Source: Catalimonadaceae bacterium JC749 (GTDB lineage: Bacteria > Bacteroidota > Bacteroidia > Cytophagales > Cyclobacteriaceae). From it: a DNA stretch of 64,000 nucleotides. The notes under the pieces are model-generated. The model did not search any database, had not been told where the DNA came from, and saw only the letters and a list, made by a program, of their open reading frames with translations. Both the position numbers and the translations under genes were made by a program. The stretch covers positions 1 to 64,000 of the forward strand of contig JAJNNC010000019.1 of the NCBI GenBank assembly GCA_021730635.1. The letters run 5' to 3'. Below are positions 37,542 through 46,633 of the stretch, in pieces. The number at the start of each line of letters is the position of its first letter. Within the stretch, counting starts at the first letter, position 1.

Positions 37542-37614
37542 CTAAAGTATGGCTTTTTGCAGCGTTCATCAAACATTTATGGCTTAACTCTTGATAATAT
37601 ATTTCTATCTGATA

Positions 37615-37650
37615 ATAGATAAAATCTATAGTTGTGATTGTTGTATAGAT
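37615..37650. promoter_or_regulatory. OxyR-like operator upstream of katG
   Basis: ATAG-ATAAAAT-CTAT (37615-37629) matches the ATAG-N7-CTAT half of OxyR sites exactly. ATCTATA (37624) and TATAGAT (37644-37650) form another inverted repeat. The site is about 80 bp upstream of the -7 element. No oxyR gene is in the window. Confidence 0.45.
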
Positions 37651-37776
37651 AATATCAATGTAGCAAGGACAATCCATCCGTATCCTGGCATGCCCAGGTT
37701 ACCCATCATAATATACCGATAGGCCTATCAGGACTCACGGCAACCTTGATAAATAATAGATACAAAGCCAGCTATT

Positions 37777-37980
37777 TTAGGGTGATACTACTAACAGACC
37801 CTGGGGCGGTGCTATTGCTATACCTGGTATGCGTTTAAAACCAGTCGGATCATGCCGCTTGTATCGAATTGAATAATGAAGTTCTTTATCAACTATTTGC
37901 AAAGAACCCTGAACAATAATTGCCTTGTCACTGCTGAATTGAGTAAAAGACAACCAATAGTTTTCATGGCTTAAAAGCAT
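37777..37980 (-). CDS. Doubtful small ORF
   Basis: 67 codons with a plausible protein composition (IIVQGSLQIVDKELHYSIRY). Divergent from 38016. No family recognised; it could be chance or a gene remnant. Confidence 0.25.
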   Translation of the reverse strand: MLLSHENYWLSFTQFSSDKAIIVQGSLQIVDKELHYSIRYKRHDPTGFKRIPGIAIAPPQGLLVVSP

Positions 37981-38015
37981 TATCTTGATTAGGTAAATCT
38001 GCTAACAGTCATATT

Positions 38016-38501
38016 ATGAGGAAAGCTAAATTTAATTATTTCGGTCATTTGAGTGTAGGAGGGCAGGTTGGCCTGCTCATCATCTTTTGTGTAGTCCTAG
38101 CCTTTAGTATTCATTTTTGGAAACCAATAGAAATGCAAGAGAAAGTGTCTTTCCTGTGGGTCACCTTTTCTTTTATCAGTATCATTTTTTGGCTAGTACA
38201 CAACATCGTTACCCACCTAAAGCGATTGGAATATAAGGCTGAACTGCTCATGCTGACCAACTTATTCACTAAAAGAGTGCAGAAGATCCCCTTAGAAGAA
38301 CTGGCAGGCTATCAATGGAATGGTTTGACACTCAAAAATGAGATGATTGATCTACAGGGCAAAACGGTAGCGACGATATACGCGCCTTTTTATCAGGAAC
38401 TGAATGCATTCTTTCTGGAAGCAGAAATACAACAGCTTACTAGCAATGAAAGATACTTCCGGGGCTTAATGTTTGTATCGAGGGAGAGGAATATACGCTG
38501 A
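38016..38501 (+). CDS. Small membrane protein of unknown function
   Basis: A protein of 161 residues. Two membrane helices (about 17-34 and 47-67: VGLLIIFCVVLAFSIHF, FLWVTFSFISIIFWLV) precede a soluble tail with RVQKIPLEELAGYQWNGLTL and MIDLQGKTVATIYAPFYQE. The tail resembles bacterial PH-like domains in pattern, though this is only an impression. The next gene starts 36 bp later, so it may be cotranscribed with the GNAT gene. Confidence 0.7.
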   Translation: MRKAKFNYFGHLSVGGQVGLLIIFCVVLAFSIHFWKPIEMQEKVSFLWVTFSFISIIFWLVHNIVTHLKRLEYKAELLMLTNLFTKRVQKIPLEELAGYQWNGLTLKNEMIDLQGKTVATIYAPFYQELNAFFLEAEIQQLTSNERYFRGLMFVSRERNIR

Positions 38502-38537
38502 GCAACCCCGCTCTTCCCGTCGGATCGTTGTAAATAC

Positions 38538-39101
38538 ATGACATCCAATATGAAAGAAATCACTCACATGGCGTTGAAAGGTATGGAAGATTATACCGTT
38601 GAAAACACCACCAGGGCAGACATTGATTTTATTTATTGGCTTTTCGACGAGGCGATCAGCTATCAGAAGAAGAATGGCTTTTCCGTTTGGAAGGGCTATG
38701 ATAAAGAGGTTTTACTGGCAGATATAGACCATCATCTTCAATTTAAAATCATGAGCGGTACCGACATGCTGTGTGTATTTAGTATCCTGTTGAATGACCC
38801 TTTCATTTGGAGAGAGAAGGAAAAGGGTGATGCTGTTTACTTACATAGAATAGTGGTGAATCCGAATTTTAAAGGGCAAAAACTATTTGACAAAGTACTC
38901 TCCTGGACCAAAGCCTTTGCCAAAGACAAGCATCTGAAATATATACGAATGGACACTTGGGCTGATAACCCAAAAATCATAAATTATTACCGGAGTTTCG
39001 GTTTTGAGCTTATTGAGTATTATACTACATCCGACAGGCCGGAGCTGCCCCTTCAAAACCGTAATCTGAACGTAGCCTTGTTGGAATTGAAAGTCGTATA
39101 A
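38538..39101 (+). CDS. GNAT-family N-acetyltransferase
   Basis: A protein of 187 residues. The acetyltransferase core is visible: VENTTRADIDFIYWLFDEAI, AVYLHRIVVNPNFKGQKLFD (acetyl-CoA-binding loop with a degenerate Q/R-x-x-G-x-G/A motif, here FKGQKL), YIRMDTWADNPKIINYYRSF, GFELIEYY. The acceptor is unknown. Start could also be MKEITHMA at 38550. It is followed by an AraC gene after 50 bp. Confidence 0.85.
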   Translation: MTSNMKEITHMALKGMEDYTVENTTRADIDFIYWLFDEAISYQKKNGFSVWKGYDKEVLLADIDHHLQFKIMSGTDMLCVFSILLNDPFIWREKEKGDAVYLHRIVVNPNFKGQKLFDKVLSWTKAFAKDKHLKYIRMDTWADNPKIINYYRSFGFELIEYYTTSDRPELPLQNRNLNVALLELKVV

Positions 39102-39151
39102 AATTAGTTGCAGATCCATACAAGGCATAGCTGACTTAACCTTAGTAATAT

Positions 39152-39958
39152 GTGAACAGTAACCTATACATACCAGAAGCCCCTGCTATCAAAAATGTAA
39201 TCCACTCATTCTGGCAGATTGAGGGGGTTACTGTTTTTCAGAAAGAAAACATTATCCCTAAAGGCATTGTAGAGGTTATTTTTAACTTTAGTGAGAGTGC
39301 GCCTATCTTTGTTCAGTTGGGTAATAAGCCCTATCATTTGTCCCATTGTTTTATCAACGGCTTCAATACAGCCCCTATACAGCTTCAGCTACCCAAACAG
39401 CAGGTGTTTTTTGGCGTTGAGTTTCAACCCCTGGCTGTCAGGAAGATTTTCAAAACACCGGCTGGTGAGTTTTCCGATGTGCTGGTGGATGTTACCCTGC
39501 TGGATGCCAGCTTCACATCTCTATGGCATCTACTGGCCGAACAACATGATTTTAACAGTAGGGTTTCCGTTTTTTGCAGTTGGATAGAAAGAAAACTTTT
39601 TGCCTGGCAGCCGCAGGAGAAACTACTCAATCACTTCTTGTTTGCATCTCTTCAGCACCCGGTATCAGTGCCAGCACTGTCCCGTACACTATGTTACTCA
39701 CCCCGGCATCTATCCAGGAAAATAGTAGAAGCAACAGGCATGAACACTGAAGAAATGCTGCTTTACAAAAAATACCTGCATGCTGTCCATTTAATGCATC
39801 ATACTGATTTATCACTGACAGAAATTGCGTATCAAAGTCATTTTACCGACCAATCGCATTTCATCAAATCCTTCAAGGCCTACACCCAAATGACTCCGGG
39901 AGAATACAGGCGGAACAAGAGCTATAGAGAAGGGCACCTCTATGAAAATGTCCGTTAA
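39152..39958 (+). CDS. AraC-family transcriptional regulator
   Basis: A protein of 268 residues with a GTG start at 39152; no ATG precedes in frame. The N-terminal domain resembles the other AraC proteins here (NVIHSFWQIEGVTVFQKENI, GIVEVIFNFSESAPIFVQLG, FGVEFQPLAVRKIFKTPAGE). The HTH has VPALSRTLCYSPRHLSRKIV, TGMNTEEMLLYKKYLHAVHL and YQSHFTDQSHFIKSFKAYTQ. The DUF1772-like gene starts 49 bp after its stop and is the probable target. Confidence 0.88.
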   Translation: MNSNLYIPEAPAIKNVIHSFWQIEGVTVFQKENIIPKGIVEVIFNFSESAPIFVQLGNKPYHLSHCFINGFNTAPIQLQLPKQQVFFGVEFQPLAVRKIFKTPAGEFSDVLVDVTLLDASFTSLWHLLAEQHDFNSRVSVFCSWIERKLFAWQPQEKLLNHFLFASLQHPVSVPALSRTLCYSPRHLSRKIVEATGMNTEEMLLYKKYLHAVHLMHHTDLSLTEIAYQSHFTDQSHFIKSFKAYTQMTPGEYRRNKSYREGHLYENVR

Positions 39959-40007
39959 ATACAATTTTGCGAGTGAGTTCGTCCCCATCTTCGCAGAAAA
40001 AACAACT

Positions 40008-40517
40008 ATGAAAAAAATCATTCTATTTGTATCGATCAGTGTGGCCAGCGGGCTGCTATTTGTTAATCTTTACACTTCTTTGGTGGATGCTAAAATATGG
40101 GGAAGTGATATCCCAACGTCCATAGCTGCCGCAAGGACTTATTTTACAGTAGCAGATCCTGGTGATTTTTTCAGGGTATTTTCTCCTGTTAACCAGATGG
40201 CAGGACTATTGGTTTTGCTCCTGTTCTGGAAATCTGTTCCCGCTATCCGGCTGTATTTGGGGGCTGCATTTGTCCTGTATGTAGCAGGAGATCTGTTCAC
40301 CTTTGCCTACTTCTATCCCCGCAATGATATCATGTTTGAGACGGCGCAACTCACCGATATAGATTTGCTTAAAAAAACATGGTCGGAATGGAATACCATG
40401 AACTGGTTACGATCCTTGATGATACTGGCCGGCCTTCTTTTCTCTTTTCTGGCTTTGCATAAAATGTATTCGCTTCAGAAGAAAAACAAGACTTATACGC
40501 ACAAAGTGCTGGTATGA
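40008..40517 (+). CDS. DUF1772-like membrane protein
   Basis: About 169 residues from the ATG at 40008 (MKKIILFVSISVASGLLFVN). Four membrane helices are apparent (IILFVSISVASGLLFVNLY, QMAGLLVLLLFWKSVPAI, LYLGAAFVLYVAGDLFTFAY, LRSLMILAGLLFSFLALH). Together with NEW-like segments between helices this fits the DUF1772/anthrone-oxygenase-like superfamily. An earlier start at 39942 would lie inside the AraC gene. Function unknown. Confidence 0.7.
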   Translation: MKKIILFVSISVASGLLFVNLYTSLVDAKIWGSDIPTSIAAARTYFTVADPGDFFRVFSPVNQMAGLLVLLLFWKSVPAIRLYLGAAFVLYVAGDLFTFAYFYPRNDIMFETAQLTDIDLLKKTWSEWNTMNWLRSLMILAGLLFSFLALHKMYSLQKKNKTYTHKVLV

Positions 40518-40841
40518 ATTACATAGGAAGCAAGCAAATCCATATCATAGATATGAAGCAAATGCTTCCATAGATTGCTGCCATCTGTTCCTGTGAGGTT
40601 TAGTACATACCACAAAATGTTGTATCTGTTTTCAGCATTAACCCAACACCATACAAGGTGATTACATAACCTCACAGGAACAACCAGACACCCAGCCACA
40701 GCCAGTCAAAAACTAACATCTCAGGCAACAACCAAGAATACCTTCATAATACCATCAAAGAAAAGAATCTCACCCCTTCAATCCTTCACCCCCTCAGTCC
40801 TTCACTCCTTCAGTCCTTCACCCCTTCACCCCCTCAGTCCT
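40518..40841. other. Intergenic region with low-complexity tail
   Basis: The left 250 bp has no gene. An imperfect inverted repeat around CCTGTGAGGTT (40591) and AACCTCACAGG (40669) forms a long-range 11-bp stem. The right end is the octamer repeat. Confidence 0.5.
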
Positions 40842-40860
40842 TCAACCCTTCAATCCTTCT
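40773..40860. repeat. Octamer minisatellite, 11 units
   Basis: Eleven consecutive 8-bp units of the form NYCCYTCA (CCCCTTCA, ATCCTTCA, CCCCCTCA, GTCCTTCA and variants). The array runs into the 3' end of the aldehyde dehydrogenase gene and encodes its stop and last residues. Four units of the same type are at 42373-42404. Confidence 0.85.
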
Positions 40861-42221
40861 CCAATCCAAACCGTTTTCTGATTGACAAATTCCCGGATAC
40901 CCACATGAGAAAGCTCTCTACCATAACCGGACAGCTTGACACCTCCAAAAGGAACCGCCGGATGAGAAGCCATCATCTTGTTGATATACACAGCACCGGA
41001 TTCTACGTGACGGACAAATTCTTTTCCTTTCTCAATATTGGTTGTCCACACAGAGCCGCCTAGGCCGTAAGGAGATTCATTGGCAATACGAATGGCTTCC
41101 TGTTCATCGCCTACAGTGAAGATAGAAGCTACCGGCCCAAACATTTCTTCATCATAAGCGGGAGAGCCGGGTTTGACCTGGGTCAGTACGGTGGCTTGAA
41201 AAAAAGCGCCTTTTTTATCCGGACGGCTACCGCCTAACAACACTTCGGCACCTTTTGCTACTGATTTTTTTACCTGCTCCAGCAAGCCATCGGCTAGGTC
41301 TTCCCGGGCCATGGGCCCATAATCCACCGATTCCTCATTGGGATCACCCTGTTTCAGCGAAGCCATTTTCCTGACAAACTGTTCTGTAAACTGATCAGCG
41401 ACTTCTTTCACTACGATAAATCGCTTGGCGGCAATACAACTTTGTCCGCAATTGATCATTCGCGATTGCACAGCCACATCAGCAGCCTGCTCCACATCCG
41501 CATCCGCTAACACAATGAAAGGATCGCTGCCTCCCAATTCAAGGACTGTCTTTTTAAGCTGTTCTCCAGCCTTCCGGGCTACCTTGCTGCCGGCCCCTTC
41601 ACTACCAGTGAGCGTAGCAGCTTTGATCCTGGAATCCTCTAAAATGCTGTCCACTTTCTGATTGCTAATCAGTAGAGTTTGAAAAGCACCTCCAGGAAAA
41701 CCGGCTTTCTGAAAGACTTCTTCTAAAGCCAGGGCACAGCCGGGCACGTTGGAGGCATGTTTCAGGATACCCACATTGCCAGCCATGAGATTGGGGGCAG
41801 CAAACCGGATAACCTGCCAGAAAGGAAAATTCCAGGGCATAATGGCCAGGATCGTGCCAATAGGGTCATAAGCGATATAGGCCCGGCCTTCATCTACCGG
41901 TAGCGGTTCATCCTGGAGAAACTGCGCCGCGTGTTGTGCATAATAATCACAGGCCAGGGCACACTTTTCTACTTCAGCGATCCCTTCTTTCCTTGTTTTC
42001 CCCATTTCGTCTGTCATCAGTTGTCCATACTTGTGCTTATTTTCTTTCAGCACCTGAGCTGCCTGATGCATCAAGCGGGATCTTTCCCTGAAAGAAGTCT
42101 TCTTCCATTGCTGATAAGTATCGTCAGCCCTGCGTAGTATTTCCTGAATCCGTTGGTCAGCATACTCTTCATACTCTTTGATCAACTGATTCGTCAAAGG
42201 ATTTATACTTTGTATCGCCAT
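40842..42221 (-). CDS. NAD(P)-dependent aldehyde (succinate-semialdehyde) dehydrogenase
   Basis: A protein of 459 residues of the GabD/Sad-type branch, which is shorter than most aldehyde dehydrogenases. Motifs: the cofactor region GTILAIMPWNFPFWQVIRFA, the catalytic Glu in TVLELGGSDPFIVL, the catalytic Cys in INCGQSCIAAKRFIV, EEMFGPVASIFTV, and the C-terminal PFGGVKLSGYGREL. It oxidises short aldehydes such as succinic semialdehyde with NAD(P). The last codons (EGLKG and stop) lie in the octamer minisatellite. No linked aminotransferase is seen. Confidence 0.92.
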   Translation of the reverse strand: MAIQSINPLTNQLIKEYEEYADQRIQEILRRADDTYQQWKKTSFRERSRLMHQAAQVLKENKHKYGQLMTDEMGKTRKEGIAEVEKCALACDYYAQHAAQFLQDEPLPVDEGRAYIAYDPIGTILAIMPWNFPFWQVIRFAAPNLMAGNVGILKHASNVPGCALALEEVFQKAGFPGGAFQTLLISNQKVDSILEDSRIKAATLTGSEGAGSKVARKAGEQLKKTVLELGGSDPFIVLADADVEQAADVAVQSRMINCGQSCIAAKRFIVVKEVADQFTEQFVRKMASLKQGDPNEESVDYGPMAREDLADGLLEQVKKSVAKGAEVLLGGSRPDKKGAFFQATVLTQVKPGSPAYDEEMFGPVASIFTVGDEQEAIRIANESPYGLGGSVWTTNIEKGKEFVRHVESGAVYINKMMASHPAVPFGGVKLSGYGRELSHVGIREFVNQKTVWIGEGLKG

Positions 42222-42372
42222 AGTTCCTGTTGTTAGTAAAAAGGTTAAGCATCATCTTATAGGGTTAACAAAAGTTAGGTAACATTGTGTTAAAAAATAG
42301 AATGGCTCAATGACAGGGAGATAAAATAACTGCGGGTTGAACCTTAATGCTCATAAGTGACTTCCATATTCT

Positions 42373-42404
42373 TACCTTCAATTCTTCAATCCTTCAATCC
42401 TTCA
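42373..42404. repeat. Octamer minisatellite, 4 units, upstream of hemE
   Basis: TACCTTCA, ATTCTTCA, ATCCTTCA, ATCCTTCA, then directly the TATCTTTG promoter element. Confidence 0.75.
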
Positions 42405-42407
42405 CCT

Positions 42408-42415
42408 TATCTTTG
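42408..42415 (+). promoter_or_regulatory. -7 promoter element directly before hemE
   Basis: TATCTTTG ends 3 bp before the ATG at 42419. Initiation a few bases downstream would give a leaderless or nearly leaderless mRNA. Confidence 0.5.
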
Positions 42416-42418
42416 CAT

Positions 42419-43462
42419 ATGCAGTTGAAAAATGATTTGATCTTAAGAACCATTCGGGGTGAGCAAACAGAGCGTACGCCCGTGTGGCTGATGCGACAGG
42501 CAGGCAGAATTTTGCCGGAATACCGGGCAGTCAGAGACAGGCTCAGTAGTTTTATAGAATTAGTCAAAACACCGGAAAGAGCGGCAGAAGTGACCATTCA
42601 ACCGGTAGACCTTTTAGGTGTGGATGCGGCCATTATCTTTTCCGATATCCTGGTAGTACCGGAAGCGATGGGCTTGCCCTACGAAATGGTAGAGAACAAA
42701 GGGCCTTTTTTTCCGGAAACCATACGGTCAGAAGCGGATTTCCGCAGATTAAAGGTGGCTGATATTTCAGATGACCTGGCCTATACCCCGGAAGCCATCA
42801 AGCTGGTAAAAAGAGAGTTGGAGGGACGAGTGCCGGTCATTGGATTTGCCGGAGCACCCTGGACTATCTTTGCCTACATGGTGGAAGGAACCGGTAGTAA
42901 GACCTTTTCCAAAGCGAGGGCTTTGTTGTATAACCAACCCGCTATGGCCCATCGGCTTTTACAAATGATCACAGACAGTACCATTGCTTATCTGAAAGCA
43001 CAGATACAGGCGGGTGCCGATCTGGTACAGGTATTCGATTCCTGGGCAGGCATTCTGCCGGAAGAGCATTTCGATAACTTTTCTCTTCGTTATATCGCGC
43101 AGATTTGTGAAGCGATCCACGAAGCGCCCATCACGGTTTTTGCTAAAGGAGCCTTCGCCAGTTTGCAGGCCATGCGTTACCTGCCCTGTGAAACTATCGG
43201 GTTAGACTGGAATATGAATATTCAGGTGTCTCGTAAGGTGCTGGGAAGCAGTAAAACATTGCAGGGAAATTTAGATCCGGCAGCCTTGTACGCTGACTTT
43301 AAAGAAATAGAAAAAAATACCAAAGCGATGCTGGATGCTTTTGGCCCCTATCAACACATTGCCAATCTGGGACATGGCGTGTATCCGGATACCGATGCGG
43401 ATAAAGTACGCTGTTTCGTAGACACAGTGAAAGAATATAGTATGAGGATGAGGGAATCATAA
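42419..43462 (+). CDS. hemE: Uroporphyrinogen decarboxylase
   Basis: About 347 residues from the ATG at 42419 ([20 protein letters not shown]). The upstream frame to 42347 crosses the octamer repeat and lacks homology. Family motifs: [20 protein letters not shown] (substrate Arg), [20 protein letters not shown] (catalytic Asp), [39 protein letters not shown] and [16 protein letters not shown]. It decarboxylates the four acetates of uroporphyrinogen III in heme biosynthesis. Other heme genes are not in this window. Confidence 0.97.
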   Translation: MQLKNDLILRTIRGEQTERTPVWLMRQAGRILPEYRAVRDRLSSFIELVKTPERAAEVTIQPVDLLGVDAAIIFSDILVVPEAMGLPYEMVENKGPFFPETIRSEADFRRLKVADISDDLAYTPEAIKLVKRELEGRVPVIGFAGAPWTIFAYMVEGTGSKTFSKARALLYNQPAMAHRLLQMITDSTIAYLKAQIQAGADLVQVFDSWAGILPEEHFDNFSLRYIAQICEAIHEAPITVFAKGAFASLQAMRYLPCETIGLDWNMNIQVSRKVLGSSKTLQGNLDPAALYADFKEIEKNTKAMLDAFGPYQHIANLGHGVYPDTDADKVRCFVDTVKEYSMRMRES

Positions 43463-43491
43463 AAAGGTTGAATATAAGACTGTTTGATAGT

Positions 43492-43519
43492 AACCCAGAA
43501 CTTAGAACCCAGAACTTAT
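43492..43519 (+). repeat. Tandem 14-bp duplication
   Basis: AACCCAGAACTTAG is followed at once by AACCCAGAACTTAT, just before the GTG start of the glycosidase gene. Confidence 0.7.
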
Positions 43520-43527
43520 AACTATCA

Positions 43528-44559
43528 GTGAAAATTGCTTGGCTTTTATATGTAACCTGTCTTTTGACTTTTACCTTGCTTTCCTGCCAAAGTGTGGTTC
43601 AGCAAAAAATGCAGTCCATGGACGGCGTGTGTCTGGTGGCTCCCAGAGAACCTATCACAGCCCAGGCCCTGATGCCTATTCGGGAAATCAATGCCGATTG
43701 GGTGGCTATAGTCCCTTATGCTTTTGCGCGTGAAGGAGAGCCGGAAATCTATTATGCACACTCTTCCCGGTGGTGGGGGGAAGGGGCCGAAGGAGTCATT
43801 CAGACGATTGCTTATGCCAAGCAGCTCGGTTTGAAAGTGATGCTCAAACCCCACGTATGGATCAGAGGACAGGGGTGGGCCGGAGATTTTACTTTGAAAA
43901 CGGAAGAAGACTGGCAGCAATGGGAACGATCCTACCAGGAATATCTAATGACGATGACACACATAGCGGATTCTATGCAGGTAGAACTGCTTTGTATTGG
44001 TACCGAATACCGGAAAGCCGTGGTGGCTCGTCCTGATTTCTGGCGCACTCTGATTGATACCATCCGACACCAGTATACCGGTCAACTTACATATGCGGCC
44101 AATTGGGATAACTTTGAAAATGTAACCTTCTGGGATCAGTTGGATTTTATCGGTATCGATGCTTATTTCCCTTTGTGTGAGCAACAAACACCGGATGAAG
44201 CCACTTTGCTGGCAGGCTGGCAGGCTCCCCTGCGAAGTATTCGTCGAATACAACGAAAGTTTGAAAAACCTGTGCTGTTTACGGAGTATGGTTATAGAAG
44301 CGTAGACTACACTTCCCGTGGTCATTGGCTCAGCAAAGAAGAGGATAGGGCCATTAATATGGAAGCGCAGAAAAACGCCTATCAGGCACTCTATAAAGTT
44401 TTTTGGAACGAACCCTGGTTTGCCGGTGGCTTTATCTGGAAGTGGTTTACAGAAAATGAAATGGAAAGAGAGGAAGCCCATACGGGCTATACTCCGCAAA
44501 ACAAACCTGTGTTGGAAGTGGTAAAACAAATCTATGGACGCCCTTCATCAACATTATAG
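43528..44559 (+). CDS. GH113-like glycoside hydrolase lipoprotein
   Basis: A protein of 343 residues with a GTG start. Signal and lipobox: LLTFTLLSCQS. TIM-barrel glycosidase of the GH113 (beta-mannanase-like) type: NADWVAIVPYAFAREGEPEI, KQLGLKVMLKPHVWIRGQGW, the acid/base ELLCIGTEYRKAVVARPDFW (Glu), LDFIGIDAYFPL, and the nucleophile strand PVLFTEYGYRSVDYTS (Glu), then FIWKWF. Both glutamates are present, so it is likely active. It is probably anchored in an outer or inner membrane. Its 3' end overlaps the start of pabB by 26 bp. Confidence 0.88.
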   Translation: MKIAWLLYVTCLLTFTLLSCQSVVQQKMQSMDGVCLVAPREPITAQALMPIREINADWVAIVPYAFAREGEPEIYYAHSSRWWGEGAEGVIQTIAYAKQLGLKVMLKPHVWIRGQGWAGDFTLKTEEDWQQWERSYQEYLMTMTHIADSMQVELLCIGTEYRKAVVARPDFWRTLIDTIRHQYTGQLTYAANWDNFENVTFWDQLDFIGIDAYFPLCEQQTPDEATLLAGWQAPLRSIRRIQRKFEKPVLFTEYGYRSVDYTSRGHWLSKEEDRAINMEAQKNAYQALYKVFWNEPWFAGGFIWKWFTENEMEREEAHTGYTPQNKPVLEVVKQIYGRPSSTL

Positions 44560-45562
44560 GGAAAGAATGAACCAGTTGGGTAGGCAGCGGATTCCCTTTT
44601 TATGTATCATTGATTTTGACAGACAGCAACCCATCCTTCTGCCACTGGATGAAATAAATCAGGAGGAAGTACTATATGATATCAATGGGCGGTCTAATAC
44701 TCCCCTTGTGGCCGATTCACCTGCCGGGTCATTTTATTTTGATAAAAAGCCAGTTTCTCTGGAGGAATACCAACAAGCCTTCGAGGTAGTCAAATATCAC
44801 TTGCAGGCAGGAAATTCTTTCCTGGTTAATCTGACTTTCCCCACACCTGTTAATACAAACCTCTCTTTAAAAGATATTTTTTTTCACAGCCAGGCCCGGT
44901 ACAAGCTTTGGCTCCGGGATCGGTTTGTCGTTTTTTCACCAGAAATTTTCATCAGGATTGAGCAGGGCGTGATTTCTTCTTATCCGATGAAAGGGACTAT
45001 CAATGCACAGGTGCCGGATGCGCAAAATAAGCTGCTCAACAATCCCAAAGAACTGGCCGAGCACGTGACCATCGTAGACCTGATCCGCAATGACATGAGT
45101 ACGATTGCCTCTCAGGTGGCTGTGAAGCGTTTTCGCTATGTGGATCATCTCAGCGTGCATGATAAAGAACTCTTGCAGGTCAGTTCTCATATTACTGGCC
45201 TGCTGCCTGCTAATTATCACGAACACCTGGGCGATATTATCTGGGCGATGTTGCCGGCGGGTTCGGTGAGCGGGGCTCCCAAAGCGAAGACCCTGGCAAT
45301 TATTCAGGAGGCAGAGACTTACCATCGGGGTTATTATACAGGGATTGTCGGTCTGTTCGATGGAGAAAACTGGGATTCCGGGGTGATGATCCGTTTCATA
45401 GAAAACATCGACGGAAAGTTGTATTTCAAAAGTGGGGGAGGCATCACCGCGCAAAGTGATTTGAGAAGTGAATACGAGGAGTTTATCGAAAAAATATATG
45501 TGCCAATTCATAGAAACTATCAGGATAGACAACGGAATAGCCTGCAACCTGACTTACCATAA
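44534..45562 (+). CDS. pabB: Aminodeoxychorismate synthase component I
   Basis: A protein of 342 residues, the short PabB type seen in Bacteroidota. Motifs: NSFLVNLTFPTPVN, RFVVFSPEIFIRIEQGVISS, the chorismate-site lysine-containing YPMKGTINAQVPDAQNKLLN, IVDLIRNDMSTIA, AMLPAGSVSGAPKAKTLAII, YTGIVGLFDGENWDSGVMIR and KSGGGITAQSDLRSEYEE. It converts chorismate and ammonia to aminodeoxychorismate for folate. The start at 44534 overlaps the glycosidase gene; MNQLGRQRIP at 44567 is an alternative. pabC follows with overlap. Confidence 0.93.
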   Translation: MDALHQHYRERMNQLGRQRIPFLCIIDFDRQQPILLPLDEINQEEVLYDINGRSNTPLVADSPAGSFYFDKKPVSLEEYQQAFEVVKYHLQAGNSFLVNLTFPTPVNTNLSLKDIFFHSQARYKLWLRDRFVVFSPEIFIRIEQGVISSYPMKGTINAQVPDAQNKLLNNPKELAEHVTIVDLIRNDMSTIASQVAVKRFRYVDHLSVHDKELLQVSSHITGLLPANYHEHLGDIIWAMLPAGSVSGAPKAKTLAIIQEAETYHRGYYTGIVGLFDGENWDSGVMIRFIENIDGKLYFKSGGGITAQSDLRSEYEEFIEKIYVPIHRNYQDRQRNSLQPDLP

Positions 45563-46097
45563 CAGCAGGATGCGAGCTACGCGCGAAGCCTTGCTGTCTG
45601 CTCCTGCCCCTATGCATCTGGAAGAACACATGCAAATACCAACCTACGCCAGCCAGGGCCTTTTCAAATGTCGTGTTTTATACAGCTATGACATTCAGCA
45701 GATCGATTTCGTGCGTTATGAAAAAAAACAAATTCAATCGCTGAAGCTGGTGTACGACAATCATATTGATTATCGCTATAAATATGCTGACCGGTCAGGA
45801 ATTGCCGCACTTTTTGCCCAAAGAGAAGATTGTGATGATATACTAATAGTTAAGAAAGGTGAAATAACAGATACTTCCTATTGCAATATTATTTTTTATG
45901 ATGGTCATCGGTGGGTAACGCCTATGCATCCGCTGCTGAAAGGGATACAGCGTCAGAAACTATTAGACGAACACCTCATCACCGCCACAGACATTGGGGA
46001 GGCTGACCTGAACAATTACACCTGCTTTAAATTGATTAATGCCCTCAACGAGATGCCAGAGGCGCCCGCCTTGCCGATCCATGCCATTAAAAAATAA
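45498..46097 (+). CDS. pabC: Aminotransferase class IV (aminodeoxychorismate lyase-like)
   Basis: About 199 residues from the ATG at 45498 (MCQFIETIRIDNGIACNLTY), overlapping pabB by 65 bp. Fold-type IV PLP motifs: HNSRMRATREALL, FKCRVLYSYD, the PLP region DDILIVKKGEITDTSYCNII, and PLLKGIQRQKLLDE. The catalytic Lys expected near the middle is not obvious in this short version, but related Bacteroidota proteins have the same size. It acts after PabB to make 4-aminobenzoate. Confidence 0.85.
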   Translation: MCQFIETIRIDNGIACNLTYHNSRMRATREALLSAPAPMHLEEHMQIPTYASQGLFKCRVLYSYDIQQIDFVRYEKKQIQSLKLVYDNHIDYRYKYADRSGIAALFAQREDCDDILIVKKGEITDTSYCNIIFYDGHRWVTPMHPLLKGIQRQKLLDEHLITATDIGEADLNNYTCFKLINALNEMPEAPALPIHAIKK

Positions 46098-46633
46098 TAA
46101 AAAACCAGTGTGTATCGAAAACATAATGGCAACTTTGTGAGTTATCGCTCAAAAGTCAGATATTTTAATTGAAAACTTACATCTGCCTCTATCCGAATGT
46201 TAATATTTGAAAAACTACTCTATTTCATAACCATCGCAGGTTTTCAAGAATTTTTATATTTTGACTTCATATTCTGAAAATCATTGCCAAACAGGCAATA
46301 AATGAGCTTATTTGTAAAATTTTTATATTTGAGCGAAATCTTATGTAGAAAATTGTTGACTTTTCAATTTTCAGATTTTACTTTTGAAAATTCAATTTTG
46401 AAATAGGTATGTATTTTTCTCAAGGGTAGTGTCTCAAAGTTGGTTTGCTGCCATTTTGGGATAGTGTAAAGGACGATGATTTTCAACTAAATTTTTGTCA
46501 TTATTCAACATACATCACCTGAAGTTCCTTTTGATGGATTTTTGATCACCTGAAGCGATTGAATGATCTGAATACATGGGCGTGTACATCAATTTCATTT
46601 ATTATATATCATTTTCTATTATTTAATCATTCT
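46098..46633. other. AT-rich region upstream of susC
   Basis: 536 bp without a gene. ATCACCTGAAG occurs twice (46514-46524 and 46545-46555, 31-bp period), which may be a regulator site. Several AATTTTG runs exist but no exact TAnnTTTG at good distance. The susC frame is open from 46559 but starts properly at 46634. Confidence 0.45.

Noticed and set aside
40773..40860. CRISPR array
   Set aside because: Units are 8 bp and contiguous, with no spacers and no cas genes.
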